A stretch of DNA of 64,000 bases from Pedobacter mendelii. Lineage in GTDB: Bacteria > Bacteroidota > Bacteroidia > Sphingobacteriales > Sphingobacteriaceae. Position 1 is the stretch's first letter; the number at the start of each line of letters is the position of its first letter. Position numbers and translations under genes: made by a program. Positions 16,705 to 26,185 of this stretch are shown piece after piece. The stretch is from assembly GCF_014635725.1 (NCBI RefSeq), contig NZ_BMDJ01000003.1, positions 248,001 through 312,000 of the forward strand. Reading direction: 5' to 3'. The notes below the pieces were generated by a model. It did no database searches. It was not told the origin of the DNA and saw only the letters and a list, made by a program, of their open reading frames with translations.

Positions 16705-17129
16705 AATAATTAAGAGCGTTGAGGGTTGATTTAAAATATTTAGTTAAGTTAAAATTACGTTTAATTTATTGATTTCCAAGCCATAAAAACTAAATTGGTA
16801 AAAGGAATAGAATATATCACCCCCAGCACCCAATGTCATTAACTTAAGGCGAAAATGAAAAAACGTTGTCATCCTGAGCTTGTCGAAGGAAGAATGTTTT
16901 TTTGTTTTAGACAGTAAATTGGTCTTCGACGAGCTCAGACTGACAGGCAATTTTGCTTAAGTTAATGACATTGCCCCAGCCCCTCCTTGAAATAAGGAGG
17001 GGCGTTTAGCTCTTTTTTTAAAATAGATTGCTTCGTTCCTCGCAAGGGCAGCTTATTTAAATATTTCAATAAAAAACAATCCTTTTATCACACTCCGTTT
17101 TACTACTTTTGCAGCTCGAAAACCAAACC
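16705..17129. other. intergenic with repeat hairpins and the MFS promoter
   Basis: The region contains a 14-bp inverted repeat with one G-T wobble (16875-16888 and 16924-16937) of the 'TGAGCTTGTCGAAG' type. It also has a short CCTCCTT/AAGGAGG hairpin near 16982-17000 and a half copy (17025-17045) of the repeat seen complete at 57 kb. No gene is visible. Confidence 0.6.
17104..17111 (+). promoter_or_regulatory. Bacteroidota -7 element TACTTTTG
   Basis: It matches TAnnTTTG and lies 18 bases before the MFS ATG. It overlaps the TTG at 17109, which rules out that upstream start. Confidence 0.6.
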
Positions 17130-18356
17130 ATGTTCAAGCTCGTTTTAAACACCTACAAATCTTCATTTAGCGGATTAAGCAGAGAAACCTGGTTGCTTAG
17201 CATAGTAATGATGTTTAACAGATGCGGAAGTATGGCCGTTCCATTTATGGGCTTGTATGTTACACAAAGCCTGCACCGTAGCGAAATGGATGCCGGTTTA
17301 ATTATTACATTGTTTGGTGTGGGCTCCATTTTAGGTTCTGCAACGGGTGGAAAACTAACTGATATTATTGGTTTCAGACCGGTTCAAATTTTATCATCCA
17401 TTATCGGTGGATTGCTTTTTATATTATTTTCTACCATCACGCATTTTTCTACACTGTGCATTTTGTCCGTCGTAATCAGCTTTTTTTCTGAAGCATTTCG
17501 CCCCGCTAATTTTACAGCTGTGGCGCATTATGCTAAAGAAAATACCATCACCCGCTCCTATTCATTAAACCGATTAGCTGTAAATATTGGCTGGTCGGCA
17601 GGCATTAGTATGGCAGGGATAATTGCCTCAATTAACTACAAACTTTTGTTTATTGTAGAAGGTTCGGTAAGTATTTTAGTAGGTATTTCGATTCTATTTC
17701 TATTACCAAAAGTGCAGGATTTCATAAAAAAAGCTAAAGAAAACCGCAGCACAATTGTTATTCTTAAACCCTGGCAAGATGGTTTTTACGTTAAGTTCAT
17801 TCTATTAACCACCTTATTTATTACCTGTGCATTTTTAATGTTCAGGGTTGTTCCGGTATTTTTTAAAGAAGAATGGCACATAGATGAGTTTGCTATTGGG
17901 ATAATTATTGGGTTAAACGGCGCAATTATTGCTCTTTTTGAAATGATAATGATTAACAAAATTGAAAAGAAAAAATCGCCGATGTTTTTCATCATCATTG
18001 GGTCTATTTTCTTTGCTGTATCTTATTTACTATTAAGTGCTCCAATAATTTTCCATGTGTTAACAGCAGTTTTAACCATAGTTGTTTTTACCATTGGCGA
18101 AATGTTTGTTTTGCCATTTATTAATACGGTTGTAATTAGCAGAAGTAATGAGCATAATCGTGGTTTATATGCTGCAGGCTACACACTGAGTTGGTCTTGC
18201 GCACAAGTTGTTGGCCCTTTAGCCGGATTTTTTATTGCAAAACACTTGGGTTACAACTGGCTGTGGTTTGGATTGGCCTGCATCCTTTTACTTTGTGCTT
18301 ATGGTTTTAGCATCCTCGATAAAAAACAGGAAAAAACCATTTTAGGCACCAATTAG
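17130..18356 (+). CDS. MFS transporter
   Basis: The protein has 408 residues with about 12 membrane helices in two halves and a cytoplasmic loop near 190-215. The G-x2-L-G-S-A-x-G-G-x-L-x-D pattern between helices 2 and 3 ('GVGSILGSATGGKLTD') is the major-facilitator signature; an Arg-rich copy follows helix 8. It is closest in feel to drug or sugar efflux members; the substrate is unknown. I chose ATG 17130 because the -7 element overlaps the earlier TTG. A hairpin repeat follows the gene. Confidence 0.85.
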   Translation: MFKLVLNTYKSSFSGLSRETWLLSIVMMFNRCGSMAVPFMGLYVTQSLHRSEMDAGLIITLFGVGSILGSATGGKLTDIIGFRPVQILSSIIGGLLFILFSTITHFSTLCILSVVISFFSEAFRPANFTAVAHYAKENTITRSYSLNRLAVNIGWSAGISMAGIIASINYKLLFIVEGSVSILVGISILFLLPKVQDFIKKAKENRSTIVILKPWQDGFYVKFILLTTLFITCAFLMFRVVPVFFKEEWHIDEFAIGIIIGLNGAIIALFEMIMINKIEKKKSPMFFIIIGSIFFAVSYLLLSAPIIFHVLTAVLTIVVFTIGEMFVLPFINTVVISRSNEHNRGLYAAGYTLSWSCAQVVGPLAGFFIAKHLGYNWLWFGLACILLLCAYGFSILDKKQEKTILGTN

Positions 18357-18399
18357 CGCATATTAAAAGTCAATCCGCAAATTTTCGCATGAGTCACGC

Positions 18400-18444
18400 T
18401 GAGCGTAGTCGAAGGGCAATATAAAAGGTATTCGACTACGCTCA
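18400..18444. terminator. 14-bp perfect inverted repeat between convergent genes
   Basis: The arms 18400-18413 and 18431-18444 are exact reverse complements with a 17-base loop. It lies between the convergent MFS and GH43 genes and probably ends transcription from both sides. The sequence family (TGAGCGTAGTCGAA) recurs at 16.9 kb and in altered form at 26.1 kb. Confidence 0.6.
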
Positions 18445-18530
18445 ATACCATCATTTTAAAAGAAACAATAGTTTATAGAAGCCCTAAATCGGCAACCGAT
18501 AACTAGGAACTGCAAACTGGCAACTGATAA

Positions 18531-19511
18531 CTATTTTACTCTTTCAGCTTTTACACCCTCGTTTGTAATTTTTACCGGAAGAATTTTTCCATCAGCATCA
18601 AATTTCATTTCATCGATACAAGTCTCACGGTGGTTTCCGTCTGTTTCAGTCAACGGGCGACGATGATAAACAATATAATATTTGTTCTTTTTCTCATTAA
18701 AAATTACCGAATGATGCCCTGCTCCTCTGGCAATTGATGCATCTTGTTCTAATATTTTATCAACTCTTTTAAATGGCCCAAAAGGCGAATCGCCAACGGC
18801 ATAAGCAACCGAATAATCAGGGCCCGTCCAACCACCTTCGCTCCACATAAAATAGTATTTTCCGTTTCTGATGAACATGTAAGGACCTTCGACATATTTA
18901 TCTGGCGTAATTTCTTTAAAAATTGTTCCATCTTCGAAAGGCACAAAACCCGTAAAATCGTTATTTAATTTAGCGATGTTACAGTGTTTCCATCCACCAT
19001 AAATCAGGTAATATTGACCGTCCTTATCTTTAAAAACATATTGGTCAATCGGTTGTGCACCATTATGAAATTTATCTACCAAAGGTTTACCCAAATGATC
19101 TTTAAAAGGCCCTTCAGGTTTATCAGAAACTGCTACACCAATTCCACCCACTTCATTATCACTTTGAATATCATTTGCACCAAAGAACAGATAATATTTT
19201 TTATCTTTTTCTACAATTGCTGGAGCCCACATGGCTTTATTTGCCCATTTAATCGCTGCTGTATCTAAAATATGTTCATGTTTTTTCCAATTGGTTAAAT
19301 CATCAGATGAGAAGGCATCAAGGAAAACCTGTTCTTTATACTTTGCAGAATAGGTTGGATAGACCCAATATTTGTTCTTAAAGATTGCTGCCTCGGGATC
19401 AGCATACCAACCTTTAAAAATGGGATTTCCAGATTGATTAATCGTTTTAGTACTTTGTGCAAAAGAAGTAATTCCTGCTAAAAGTAAAAGAGATGAGCAT
19501 ATGTATTTCAT
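18531..19511 (-). CDS. secreted GH43 family glycosidase
   Basis: The protein has 326 residues. A signal peptide ends near Gln19. The five-bladed propeller of family 43 is marked by the catalytic base D38 ('WYADPEA'), the modulating D156 ('QPIDQYVF') and the acid E208 ('YVEGPYMF'). Members act on arabinan, xylan or galactan side chains; the specificity here cannot be told. It stands alone on the minus strand with no polysaccharide-locus partners nearby, so it is probably an orphan enzyme of the periplasm or surface. Confidence 0.88.
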   Translation of the reverse strand: MKYICSSLLLLAGITSFAQSTKTINQSGNPIFKGWYADPEAAIFKNKYWVYPTYSAKYKEQVFLDAFSSDDLTNWKKHEHILDTAAIKWANKAMWAPAIVEKDKKYYLFFGANDIQSDNEVGGIGVAVSDKPEGPFKDHLGKPLVDKFHNGAQPIDQYVFKDKDGQYYLIYGGWKHCNIAKLNNDFTGFVPFEDGTIFKEITPDKYVEGPYMFIRNGKYYFMWSEGGWTGPDYSVAYAVGDSPFGPFKRVDKILEQDASIARGAGHHSVIFNEKKNKYYIVYHRRPLTETDGNHRETCIDEMKFDADGKILPVKITNEGVKAERVK

Positions 19512-20148
19512 GAGGACAATTTATAAAAAAATACTTTCTTAAAGAATTAAGTTCGCTTAATGATTTTGGAAAGCAGTTTCAGTACGCATCGGTTTTTTCA
19601 GTCCCGCCCCCATTTCAAATCTTTACCGAAAAAAAATCGGCAAAGGATTTTACATTCAGGTCGGGTTTATATGGCATTTTTGGCAATTCTATTGAGGTTT
19701 TTTAACCACCGCCAGGCACCAGATATTATTAAATTAAGCAAATTCCTTGTGTGAGGGTTAATTTGTTGTATAAAAATCAGTATAAATGACGTTGTTACAG
19801 CTAGAAAAATTAACCATTTAAGAAATGTAAGGCCATTTAAGCTTAGATTTTCTTACATGCCTTATATGGTTTAAAATACTTGTGGTAAAAATAACGTCAA
19901 TGGTAGCGGAGTAGAAGACCTTTTTTATAGTCGAAAACAAAAACATCTGTCCTTCGACCTTTGTTTAACCACCCCCGCCCCCTCCTAAATTAGGAGGGGA
20001 GTAAGTTAATGCCGGAGCCATTTTAGCAAAACTATCCAAGGCGGAACTACAGAACCATTGAAAAACTGAACGTTGATTTCAAAAAAAATCCCTGTCTATA
20101 AATAAACAGGGATAATTAGTCTTCGAATCGCTCAGACTGATAAAAAAT
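19512..20148. other. intergenic, repeat-rich
   Basis: About 640 bases without a gene. It contains a 62-base imperfect palindrome (19811-19873), whose right arm recurs at 23488-23521, and a CCTCCTAA/TTAGGAGG hairpin (about 19980-19998). It also has an atypical G+C-containing patch around 19600-19680 that looks like another dispersed repeat. Confidence 0.6.
19811..19873. repeat. palindromic dispersed repeat, copy 1
   Basis: The arms TAACCATTTAAG and so on (19811-19832) and their near reverse complement (19852-19873) frame a short loop. The right half from AAGCTTAGATTTTCTTACAT is repeated at 23.49 kb with few changes. Confidence 0.65.
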
Positions 20149-21519
20149 TTATTTGCTCAATTCTGCAAAGTATTTATGAAACAAAGGCAAGGTTTCTATT
20201 CCTTTGTAATAGTTAAAAATATCATATTTCTCGTTTGGTGAGTGCAATGCATCACTATCTAAACCAAACCCAAAAAGCACCGATTTAATCCCCAAAACAT
20301 CCTCAAACAGAGCAACAATAGGAATACTACCACCGCCACGAGTTGGAATAGCCGTTTTGCCGAAACTATCTTCTATAGCTTTTTCTGCAGCACGATAAGC
20401 AATACTATCAGTTGGCGTTACCACTGGCTCGCCACCATGATGTGGTGTAACTTTAACTTTTACATTTTTAGGCGCAATGCTTTCGAAATGCTTAGTGAAA
20501 ATCTCAGCAATTTCTTCTGAACTTTGGCTTGGCACCAAACGCATCGAAATTTTAGCATTTGCTTTGCTTGGCAAAACGGTTTTAGCACCTTCGCCAATAT
20601 AACCACTCCAAATTCCATTTACTTCTAAAGTAGGCCGAGTTCCTGTACGCTCCAAAGTAGAGTAGCCTTTTTCACCCCAAACTTCTTTAATATCTAAATC
20701 CTGTTTGTATTCGTTTTCATCATAAGGAGCAGAGTTTAAAGCTTTCTTTTCTTCATCTGTTAATTCAATAACTTTATCATAAAAAGCAGGAATGGTGATA
20801 TGGTTATTTTCATCGTGCAAAGAAGCAATCATTTTACAAAGAATTGTAGCCGGATTTGCAACTGCACCACCATAAACACCAGAGTGTAAATCGCGGTTAG
20901 GACCAACAACTTCTACCTCCATATAAGCCAAACCGCGTAATCCGGTTTCTATTGATGGGTTTTCCATGCTAATCATCGACGTATCAGAAATTAAAACAAC
21001 ATCGGCTTTCAGGCGTTCTGCATTTGCTTTAACATAAATACCAAGATTTGCCGAACCAACTTCTTCTTCCCCTTCAATCATAAATTTAACATTGCAGGCT
21101 AAAGTGTTGGTTTCCATCATTAACTCGAATGCCTTTACATGCATATAAAACTGACCCTTATCATCGCAAGCCCCGCGGGCATAAATTTTGCCATCACGAA
21201 CAGTTGGTTCGAAAGGTGGTGTGTGCCACAATTCTAACGGATCTGCCGGCTGTACATCATAATGGCCATATATTAAAACTGTTGGTAAAGAACCATCTAT
21301 AATTTTTTCGCCGTAAACGATAGGATATCCTGCAGTTTCGCAAATTTCTACTTTATCTGCACCTGCATCTTTTAGCTTTTGAGCCACATAATCAGCTGTT
21401 TTTAAAACATCTTCTTTGTATTTTGGATCGGCACTTACCGATGGAAAACGTAATAATTCAAACAACTCATCTAAAAAACGTTGCTTGTGTGTTTCTACAT
21501 AATTTTTAATCTCTTGCAT
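20149..21519 (-). CDS. M20 family dipeptidase
   Basis: The protein has 456 residues and is closest to the carnosinase-like branch of M20. Zinc-binding and catalytic motifs are in order: 'YGHYDVQP' (H and the following D) near 86, 'GACDDKGQ' near 116, 'EGEEEVGS' near 150, 'ISDTS' near 180 and the late His in 'ALHSPNE' near 430. The lid domain lies between about 200 and 310. It should release amino acids from dipeptides in the cytoplasm; no signal peptide is present. It is a single gene with the start ATG at 21519. Confidence 0.9.
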   Translation of the reverse strand: MQEIKNYVETHKQRFLDELFELLRFPSVSADPKYKEDVLKTADYVAQKLKDAGADKVEICETAGYPIVYGEKIIDGSLPTVLIYGHYDVQPADPLELWHTPPFEPTVRDGKIYARGACDDKGQFYMHVKAFELMMETNTLACNVKFMIEGEEEVGSANLGIYVKANAERLKADVVLISDTSMISMENPSIETGLRGLAYMEVEVVGPNRDLHSGVYGGAVANPATILCKMIASLHDENNHITIPAFYDKVIELTDEEKKALNSAPYDENEYKQDLDIKEVWGEKGYSTLERTGTRPTLEVNGIWSGYIGEGAKTVLPSKANAKISMRLVPSQSSEEIAEIFTKHFESIAPKNVKVKVTPHHGGEPVVTPTDSIAYRAAEKAIEDSFGKTAIPTRGGGSIPIVALFEDVLGIKSVLFGFGLDSDALHSPNEKYDIFNYYKGIETLPLFHKYFAELSK

Positions 21520-21778
21520 AAGAAAATGAATTTGAGCAAATATAGGATTTTAGTGTAAAAGCCCTTAAAATTATAGATAGAAATGAACGAAAAGAGTAAT
21601 TTACAGACGGGCAAAAATTAAGTATATTTAACACTACAGGTTTTACTTTTTATGCCAATATAATCAAAGTGTTAAATATTCAAATTAATTTAATTCTACC
21701 TCTTAATTATTTCGTTTTTTTACTAAATTGCGCCTTTTAAAATTCACCCATAGAAACCTCAAAACAAATAAGTTATCA

Positions 21779-22750
21779 ATGAAATTAAGCGCAATTGTAT
21801 CGCATATTCTGCTGCTTTTTTCATTTTTAATCCCTGTAATGGCTTTATCTCAAACTAACGTAAAAGTTAGTTGCCCTGAAGCAGCCCAATATTATGCTAA
21901 AGACAGCATCAACATCGTCACTTTTGGGGCGAGTACTGTAGAAGGCGTAAAAGGGCTTGGATTCCAAACCATGCTCGAAAGTAATTTTCTAAATTGTTAT
22001 TCAGGAAAGGTTGTAAATATCACAAACCAGGGTATTGGCGGACAAACAACCATGCAAGGTTTATTAAGAATTGATAAAGCAATTAGAGCTCGTACAGGAT
22101 TTATTGTTATATCTATGGGAATAAATGATGCCCTTGCAATAGCTAACGGAAAAGGAAGTGTTGCAGAAACCACAGTAAACATGCGGCTATTGATTACTAC
22201 TAGCCTGAAGCAAAACCTTATACCGATTATTTGTACCCTTCAAAATGTTGATGACAGAACAAATAAAGCACTTGTTGCAGTTAATACAAATATAAGAAAC
22301 ATAAATATCGCTTACAGAAAACTGGCCACCGAATACAGAATTTATTTAGCAGACGTTAATGGTGCCATGCGTAGAGACTTTGGGCTTTATCAAGATAGTT
22401 TTCACCCTAACGCTAGAGGCTACAGATTAATTAGTTATGTAATTTTTGACGCCATAAATAAAGCTATTTTTGATAAGTTTTTACTGTTCGTAGCAACTCA
22501 AAACTATCCAAATCCTGCATCTACTCAAACGTTTATCGATATCGTACTTCCCGAACCTGATAAAATTAGTGTTCAAATCTTCGATATGATGGGAAGGTTA
22601 ACTAAAACTGTTGTTAATGAGTATTTAAATACAGGGAAACACACACTCGAAATTAATACAACTACTTTTTCTTCAGGCATTTACTTTTTTAAGATATCAT
22701 CAGATTCTGGCAAATACAGTGCTGTTAAAAAGTTTATTGTAGCAAGGTAG
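21779..22750 (+). CDS. secreted SGNH/GDSL hydrolase with type IX sorting domain
   Basis: The protein has 323 residues from ATG 21779, which starts a clean signal peptide ending near S-Q at 28. The SGNH core shows 'FGASTVEG' (nucleophile Ser in block I), 'NQGIGGQTT' (block II), 'GINDA' (block III) and 'DSFHPNARGY' (block V, Asp and His). Residues of about 240-323 form a Por-type C-terminal sorting domain ('QNYPNPASTQT', 'DMMGRLTK', 'GIYFFKI'), so export is by the type IX system. It is probably an esterase of the cell surface. The longer frame from TTG 21728 is not supported by the signal peptide. Confidence 0.88.
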   Translation: MKLSAIVSHILLLFSFLIPVMALSQTNVKVSCPEAAQYYAKDSINIVTFGASTVEGVKGLGFQTMLESNFLNCYSGKVVNITNQGIGGQTTMQGLLRIDKAIRARTGFIVISMGINDALAIANGKGSVAETTVNMRLLITTSLKQNLIPIICTLQNVDDRTNKALVAVNTNIRNINIAYRKLATEYRIYLADVNGAMRRDFGLYQDSFHPNARGYRLISYVIFDAINKAIFDKFLLFVATQNYPNPASTQTFIDIVLPEPDKISVQIFDMMGRLTKTVVNEYLNTGKHTLEINTTTFSSGIYFFKISSDSGKYSAVKKFIVAR

Positions 22751-22813
22751 TAAGAACAATAAGAGCTACCAAAAAATTCGTTTTATAACCAATTCGATCT
22801 ACAGTTTTACTAT

Positions 22814-23125
22814 TTAAAGTGTAATAATACCTTTAATGCTTGCAGCTTGTTTATAAATGGCAATTACCTCATCAGCATTTTTCATTTCTTTTTTTACTGT
22901 GATAGATGCATATTTACCTGTTTTAGAAGGTTTCTCAATGTATTCATCATTCGGTAAAATCTTGCGTAATTCTTGTATCTTATCTACTCCGCCTGTTATA
23001 ATGAACTTAAAATTATAAATACCTGGAAACCGCTCCACACGCTCTAATTTCTCTTTCAAATTAGCGTAAATATCTGCACCATTTCCCTCTGGGATATCAT
23101 TAAACTTAATATTATTATCTTCCAT
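22814..23125 (-). CDS. DUF493 family protein
   Basis: The protein has 103 residues and the ferredoxin-like layout of DUF493 (YbeD-like): a 'FPGIYNFKFI' strand, a helix, then the 'GKYASITVKKEMKNADEVIAIY' region, whose first residues carry the conserved Y-x-S-x-T pattern. The role of the family is unclear; a small regulatory or ligand-binding domain is suspected. The gene is alone, converging with the SGNH hydrolase gene 63 bases away. Confidence 0.8.
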   Translation of the reverse strand: MEDNNIKFNDIPEGNGADIYANLKEKLERVERFPGIYNFKFIITGGVDKIQELRKILPNDEYIEKPSKTGKYASITVKKEMKNADEVIAIYKQAASIKGIITL

Positions 23126-23487
23126 AGCAATAACATATCAAATTCTATTCCCAAATGGGCCGTATGTAATTTTGGCATAAGTTTGATAAATTTTACTATA
23201 AAATACATAGAAATAGCACATAAGTTCATCGGCTTATATTTTCCTGAAAAGAGTAGGCGATAATAATACCTCCCCTTCCAAAGGGATACAAAGAGCAAAT
23301 AGCAAACGAAGAAACACACCTATCGAAAACTTATTTTTACATCATACAGGTAGGCACCTTATATCCCCCGCCCGCGGGGGAATTAAAGTGGGGTGGTTAG
23401 CAATGCAACATTTTTAATCGACAAAGTATGGTTAACTAAATTACCTCCCCCTGCCCCTCCAAAGGGATACAAAGTGCAGAATACTAC

Positions 23488-23521
23488 AAGCTTATATTTT
23501 CTTACATTCCTTAAATGGTTA
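23488..23521. repeat. dispersed repeat, copy 2
   Basis: It matches 19839-19872 with about five differences in 34 bases. Here only one arm is present, so it is a half copy of the palindromic element. Confidence 0.6.
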
Positions 23522-23776
23522 TGTTAAATTTAAAGATTCTGAAATGAATTCAGAATAATGAAAAGCAGAAATACAACTTTGGGTTTTAAACATAAATAGT
23601 AGTACAAACCTTAATTATCTAAACCTTGGCGAAGCGGATACTGGCCTAAAGCATAAGGCCTGCAGGCGTATGAGCAAAGCAAAGGACCACCGCAACTAAC
23701 GATAATCAGGTTTTGCTTTTCGAAAGAATTTACTTTCTATTTCTCCACAATTTAAATAAAAAGCTTTAGGAATTCT

Positions 23777-23784
23777 TATTTTTG
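23777..23784 (+). promoter_or_regulatory. Bacteroidota -7 element TATTTTTG
   Basis: It matches TAnnTTTG exactly and overlaps the TTG at 23782. This places transcription start near 23790 and favours the second TTG at 23809 as the uvrD start. Confidence 0.6.
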
Positions 23785-23808
23785 AGCCTCAAAAAAACAG
23801 AAGCCGAT

Positions 23809-26109
23809 TTGGATTATTTAGAAGGATTAAACCCACAACAAAGAGCAGCAGTAGAAAATACAAAAGGACCGGTAATGATTGTTGCTGGAGCTGGTTCGGG
23901 CAAAACACGAGTTATTACGTATCGTGTGGCGCACTTAATCCAAACTGGTACGGACCCTTTTAATATCCTGGTTTTAACCTTTACCAACAAAGCGAGTAAA
24001 GATATGCGTGAGCGTATTAGCAAAGTGGTTGGTGCTGAGGCGAAAAATATTTGGATGGGTACTTTTCACTCCGTTTTTGCTAAAATTTTACGTGTTGAGG
24101 CAGAGAAAATTGGCTATCCAAGTAATTTTACCATTTACGATACTGATGATAGCAAAAGTGTAATCCGTGCCATTTTAAAAGAAATGCAGCTAGATGATAA
24201 ACTTTATGCAGCAAATTTCGTTTTCGGCAGAATTTCATCAGCAAAAAATAACCTGATTTCATGGGGCGAATACCAGGCTAACGACCAAATTCAGGCAGAA
24301 GATATCCAAAATAAACGTCCGCTGATTGGGCAGATTTATGAAACTTATGCGAAGCGTTGTTTTAGAGCAGGTGCCATGGATTTCGACGATTTGCTTTTCA
24401 AAACCAACATATTGCTAAAAGAACATACCGATGTTTTAAATAAGTACCAACAGAAATTTAGGTATTTAATGGTAGATGAGTATCAGGATACTAACTTTTC
24501 GCAATACACTATTGTAAAAAAATTGGCGGCTGCCTACCAAAATATTTGTGTAGTTGGCGATGATGCGCAAAGTATTTATGCCTTTCGTGGGGCGAATATT
24601 CAAAATATTTTAAACTTCGAACGCGATTATCCCGATTTGAAAGTTTACAAATTAGAGCAGAATTACCGCTCTACTCAAAATATTGTTGATGCCGCTAGTA
24701 GCATCATCGCCAATAACAAAAATCAGCTCGAAAAAAATGTATTTTCTGAGAACGCTGAAGGCGATAGAATTAAGGTTTCTCGTGCTTTTACGGATAACGA
24801 AGAGGGTAAATTGGTTGCTGAAGCCATTATTCAAGAACGCAGCACGAAGGGTTACGACCATAAAGATTTTGCCATTTTGTACCGTACAAATGCACAAAGC
24901 AGAGCAATGGAAGAGGGTTTGCGTAAACTTAATATCCCTTACAGAATTTACGGCGGTCAGTCTTTTTACCAACGTAAAGAGGTAAAAGACTTAATTGCAT
25001 ACTTCCGTTTAACTTTTAACCCGAAAGATGAAGAGGCTATAAAACGTGTTATTAATTACCCAAAACGTGGAATTGGAGATACGTCTATCGATAAAATTAT
25101 CGTAGCTGCCGACCAAAACGATAAAACGATGTGGGATGTGATTTCCAACGCACATCAATATGTGGAAGGGCGTTTGGCGAACCAATTGAATGATTTTGCA
25201 GTAATGATTCAAAGTTTTCAAGCCGAGGCTAAAAAATTAGACGCTTATGAAACAGCCTTATTTATCGCTCAACATGCAGGTATTTTGAAGGAACTTTATA
25301 CGGATGATAGTGTAGAAGGAAGAAGCAGATATGAAAATATTCAGGAGCTTTTAAATGGTATAAAAGAGTTCTCAGAACGTGAAGATATCGAAGAAAAAGG
25401 TCTGGATATTTTTATGCAAGATGTTGCGCTTTTAACCAATGATGATAAGGATGGCGATAAAAATAAAGATACTGTTTCGTTAATGACGATTCACTCGGCC
25501 AAAGGTTTGGAGTTTAAAAACGTGTTTATTGTTGGTTTAGAAGAGAATCTTTTCCCGTCGCAAATGTCGTTAACAAACCGAACCGATTTAGAGGAAGAGC
25601 GCCGTTTGTTTTATGTTGCGATTACCAGAGCCGAGATAAAACTAACGCTTACTTATGCTACTTCTCGTTATCGCTGGGGAACCTTAACCAATTGTGAACC
25701 AAGTCGTTTTATTAATGAAATCAATCCAAGGTTTTTAGAATTAGATGTTAAGCCGGCAAAAATAAGTGCTTTAGAAGGAAACTTTGATGATGAGCGCAAA
25801 ACCTGGACATCGCAACCTCGCGATTTTTTCAGTAAGCCAAAACCTGCAAGTACTACTTCTGCCCCACCCGTTCGCCCGAAAACGACTTCTTTGCTGGCAA
25901 AGGCGCATGTACCTACCCCTGGCTTTACACCATCGCAACCACATGAATTTCAAGGCGGTATGGAAGTAGAACATGAAAAATTTGGTTTCGGAAAGATTAT
26001 TAGTTTAGAAGGTACTTTACCCGATGTTAAAGCAACTGTGTTTTTTCAAGGATTGGGCAACAAGCAATTGTTACTGAAATTTGCAAAATTGATGATTGTT
26101 AGGAATTAA
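23809..26109 (+). CDS. uvrD: UvrD/PcrA-type DNA helicase
   Basis: SF1A 3'-5' helicase of 766 residues if started at TTG 23809 ('DYLEGLNPQQRAAV'), or 775 from TTG 23782, which overlaps the promoter. The frame has no ATG before the Walker A loop. Motifs in order: Q motif 'LNPQQ', A-G-A-G-S-G-K-T near 27-34, 'TFTNKAS', 'VDEYQDTN' (Walker B), 'GDDAQSIYAFRGA', 'LEQNYRST', 'TIHSAKGLEF' and 'YVAITRA'. The C-terminal 100 residues are a linker and an SH3-like RNA-polymerase-binding tail ('GMEVEHEKFGFGKI'). It acts in nucleotide excision and mismatch repair and in replication conflicts. It stands alone on the plus strand. Confidence 0.93.
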   Translation: MDYLEGLNPQQRAAVENTKGPVMIVAGAGSGKTRVITYRVAHLIQTGTDPFNILVLTFTNKASKDMRERISKVVGAEAKNIWMGTFHSVFAKILRVEAEKIGYPSNFTIYDTDDSKSVIRAILKEMQLDDKLYAANFVFGRISSAKNNLISWGEYQANDQIQAEDIQNKRPLIGQIYETYAKRCFRAGAMDFDDLLFKTNILLKEHTDVLNKYQQKFRYLMVDEYQDTNFSQYTIVKKLAAAYQNICVVGDDAQSIYAFRGANIQNILNFERDYPDLKVYKLEQNYRSTQNIVDAASSIIANNKNQLEKNVFSENAEGDRIKVSRAFTDNEEGKLVAEAIIQERSTKGYDHKDFAILYRTNAQSRAMEEGLRKLNIPYRIYGGQSFYQRKEVKDLIAYFRLTFNPKDEEAIKRVINYPKRGIGDTSIDKIIVAADQNDKTMWDVISNAHQYVEGRLANQLNDFAVMIQSFQAEAKKLDAYETALFIAQHAGILKELYTDDSVEGRSRYENIQELLNGIKEFSEREDIEEKGLDIFMQDVALLTNDDKDGDKNKDTVSLMTIHSAKGLEFKNVFIVGLEENLFPSQMSLTNRTDLEEERRLFYVAITRAEIKLTLTYATSRYRWGTLTNCEPSRFINEINPRFLELDVKPAKISALEGNFDDERKTWTSQPRDFFSKPKPASTTSAPPVRPKTTSLLAKAHVPTPGFTPSQPHEFQGGMEVEHEKFGFGKIISLEGTLPDVKATVFFQGLGNKQLLLKFAKLMIVRN

Positions 26110-26122
26110 AAACGCTCAAAAC

Positions 26123-26178
26123 TTGTCACGCTAAGTTTGTCGAAATACATATAGAGTTCAACAAACTTAACGTGACAA
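26123..26178. terminator. bidirectional terminator hairpin (22-bp arms)
   Basis: The arms 26123-26144 and 26157-26178 pair over 22 bases with two G-T wobbles. It lies between the convergent uvrD and aldo-keto reductase genes and belongs to the same repeat family as the hairpins at 16.9 and 18.4 kb. Confidence 0.75.
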
Positions 26179-26185
26179 ATTATTA

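Larger units (their letters stand above)
23126..23808. other. intergenic, repeat-rich, with the uvrD promoter
   Basis: The region holds several dispersed-repeat pieces: a CCCCCGCCCGCGGGGG palindrome (about 23360-23375), two 'CTCCAAAGGGATACAAAG' copies (near 23275 and 23456), the second copy of the 34-base repeat (23488-23521), and the uvrD -7 element at the end. No supported gene. Confidence 0.6.

Noticed and set aside
19560..19754. 64-residue plus-strand frame
   Set aside because: It falls in repeat-like intergenic DNA and resembles no protein.
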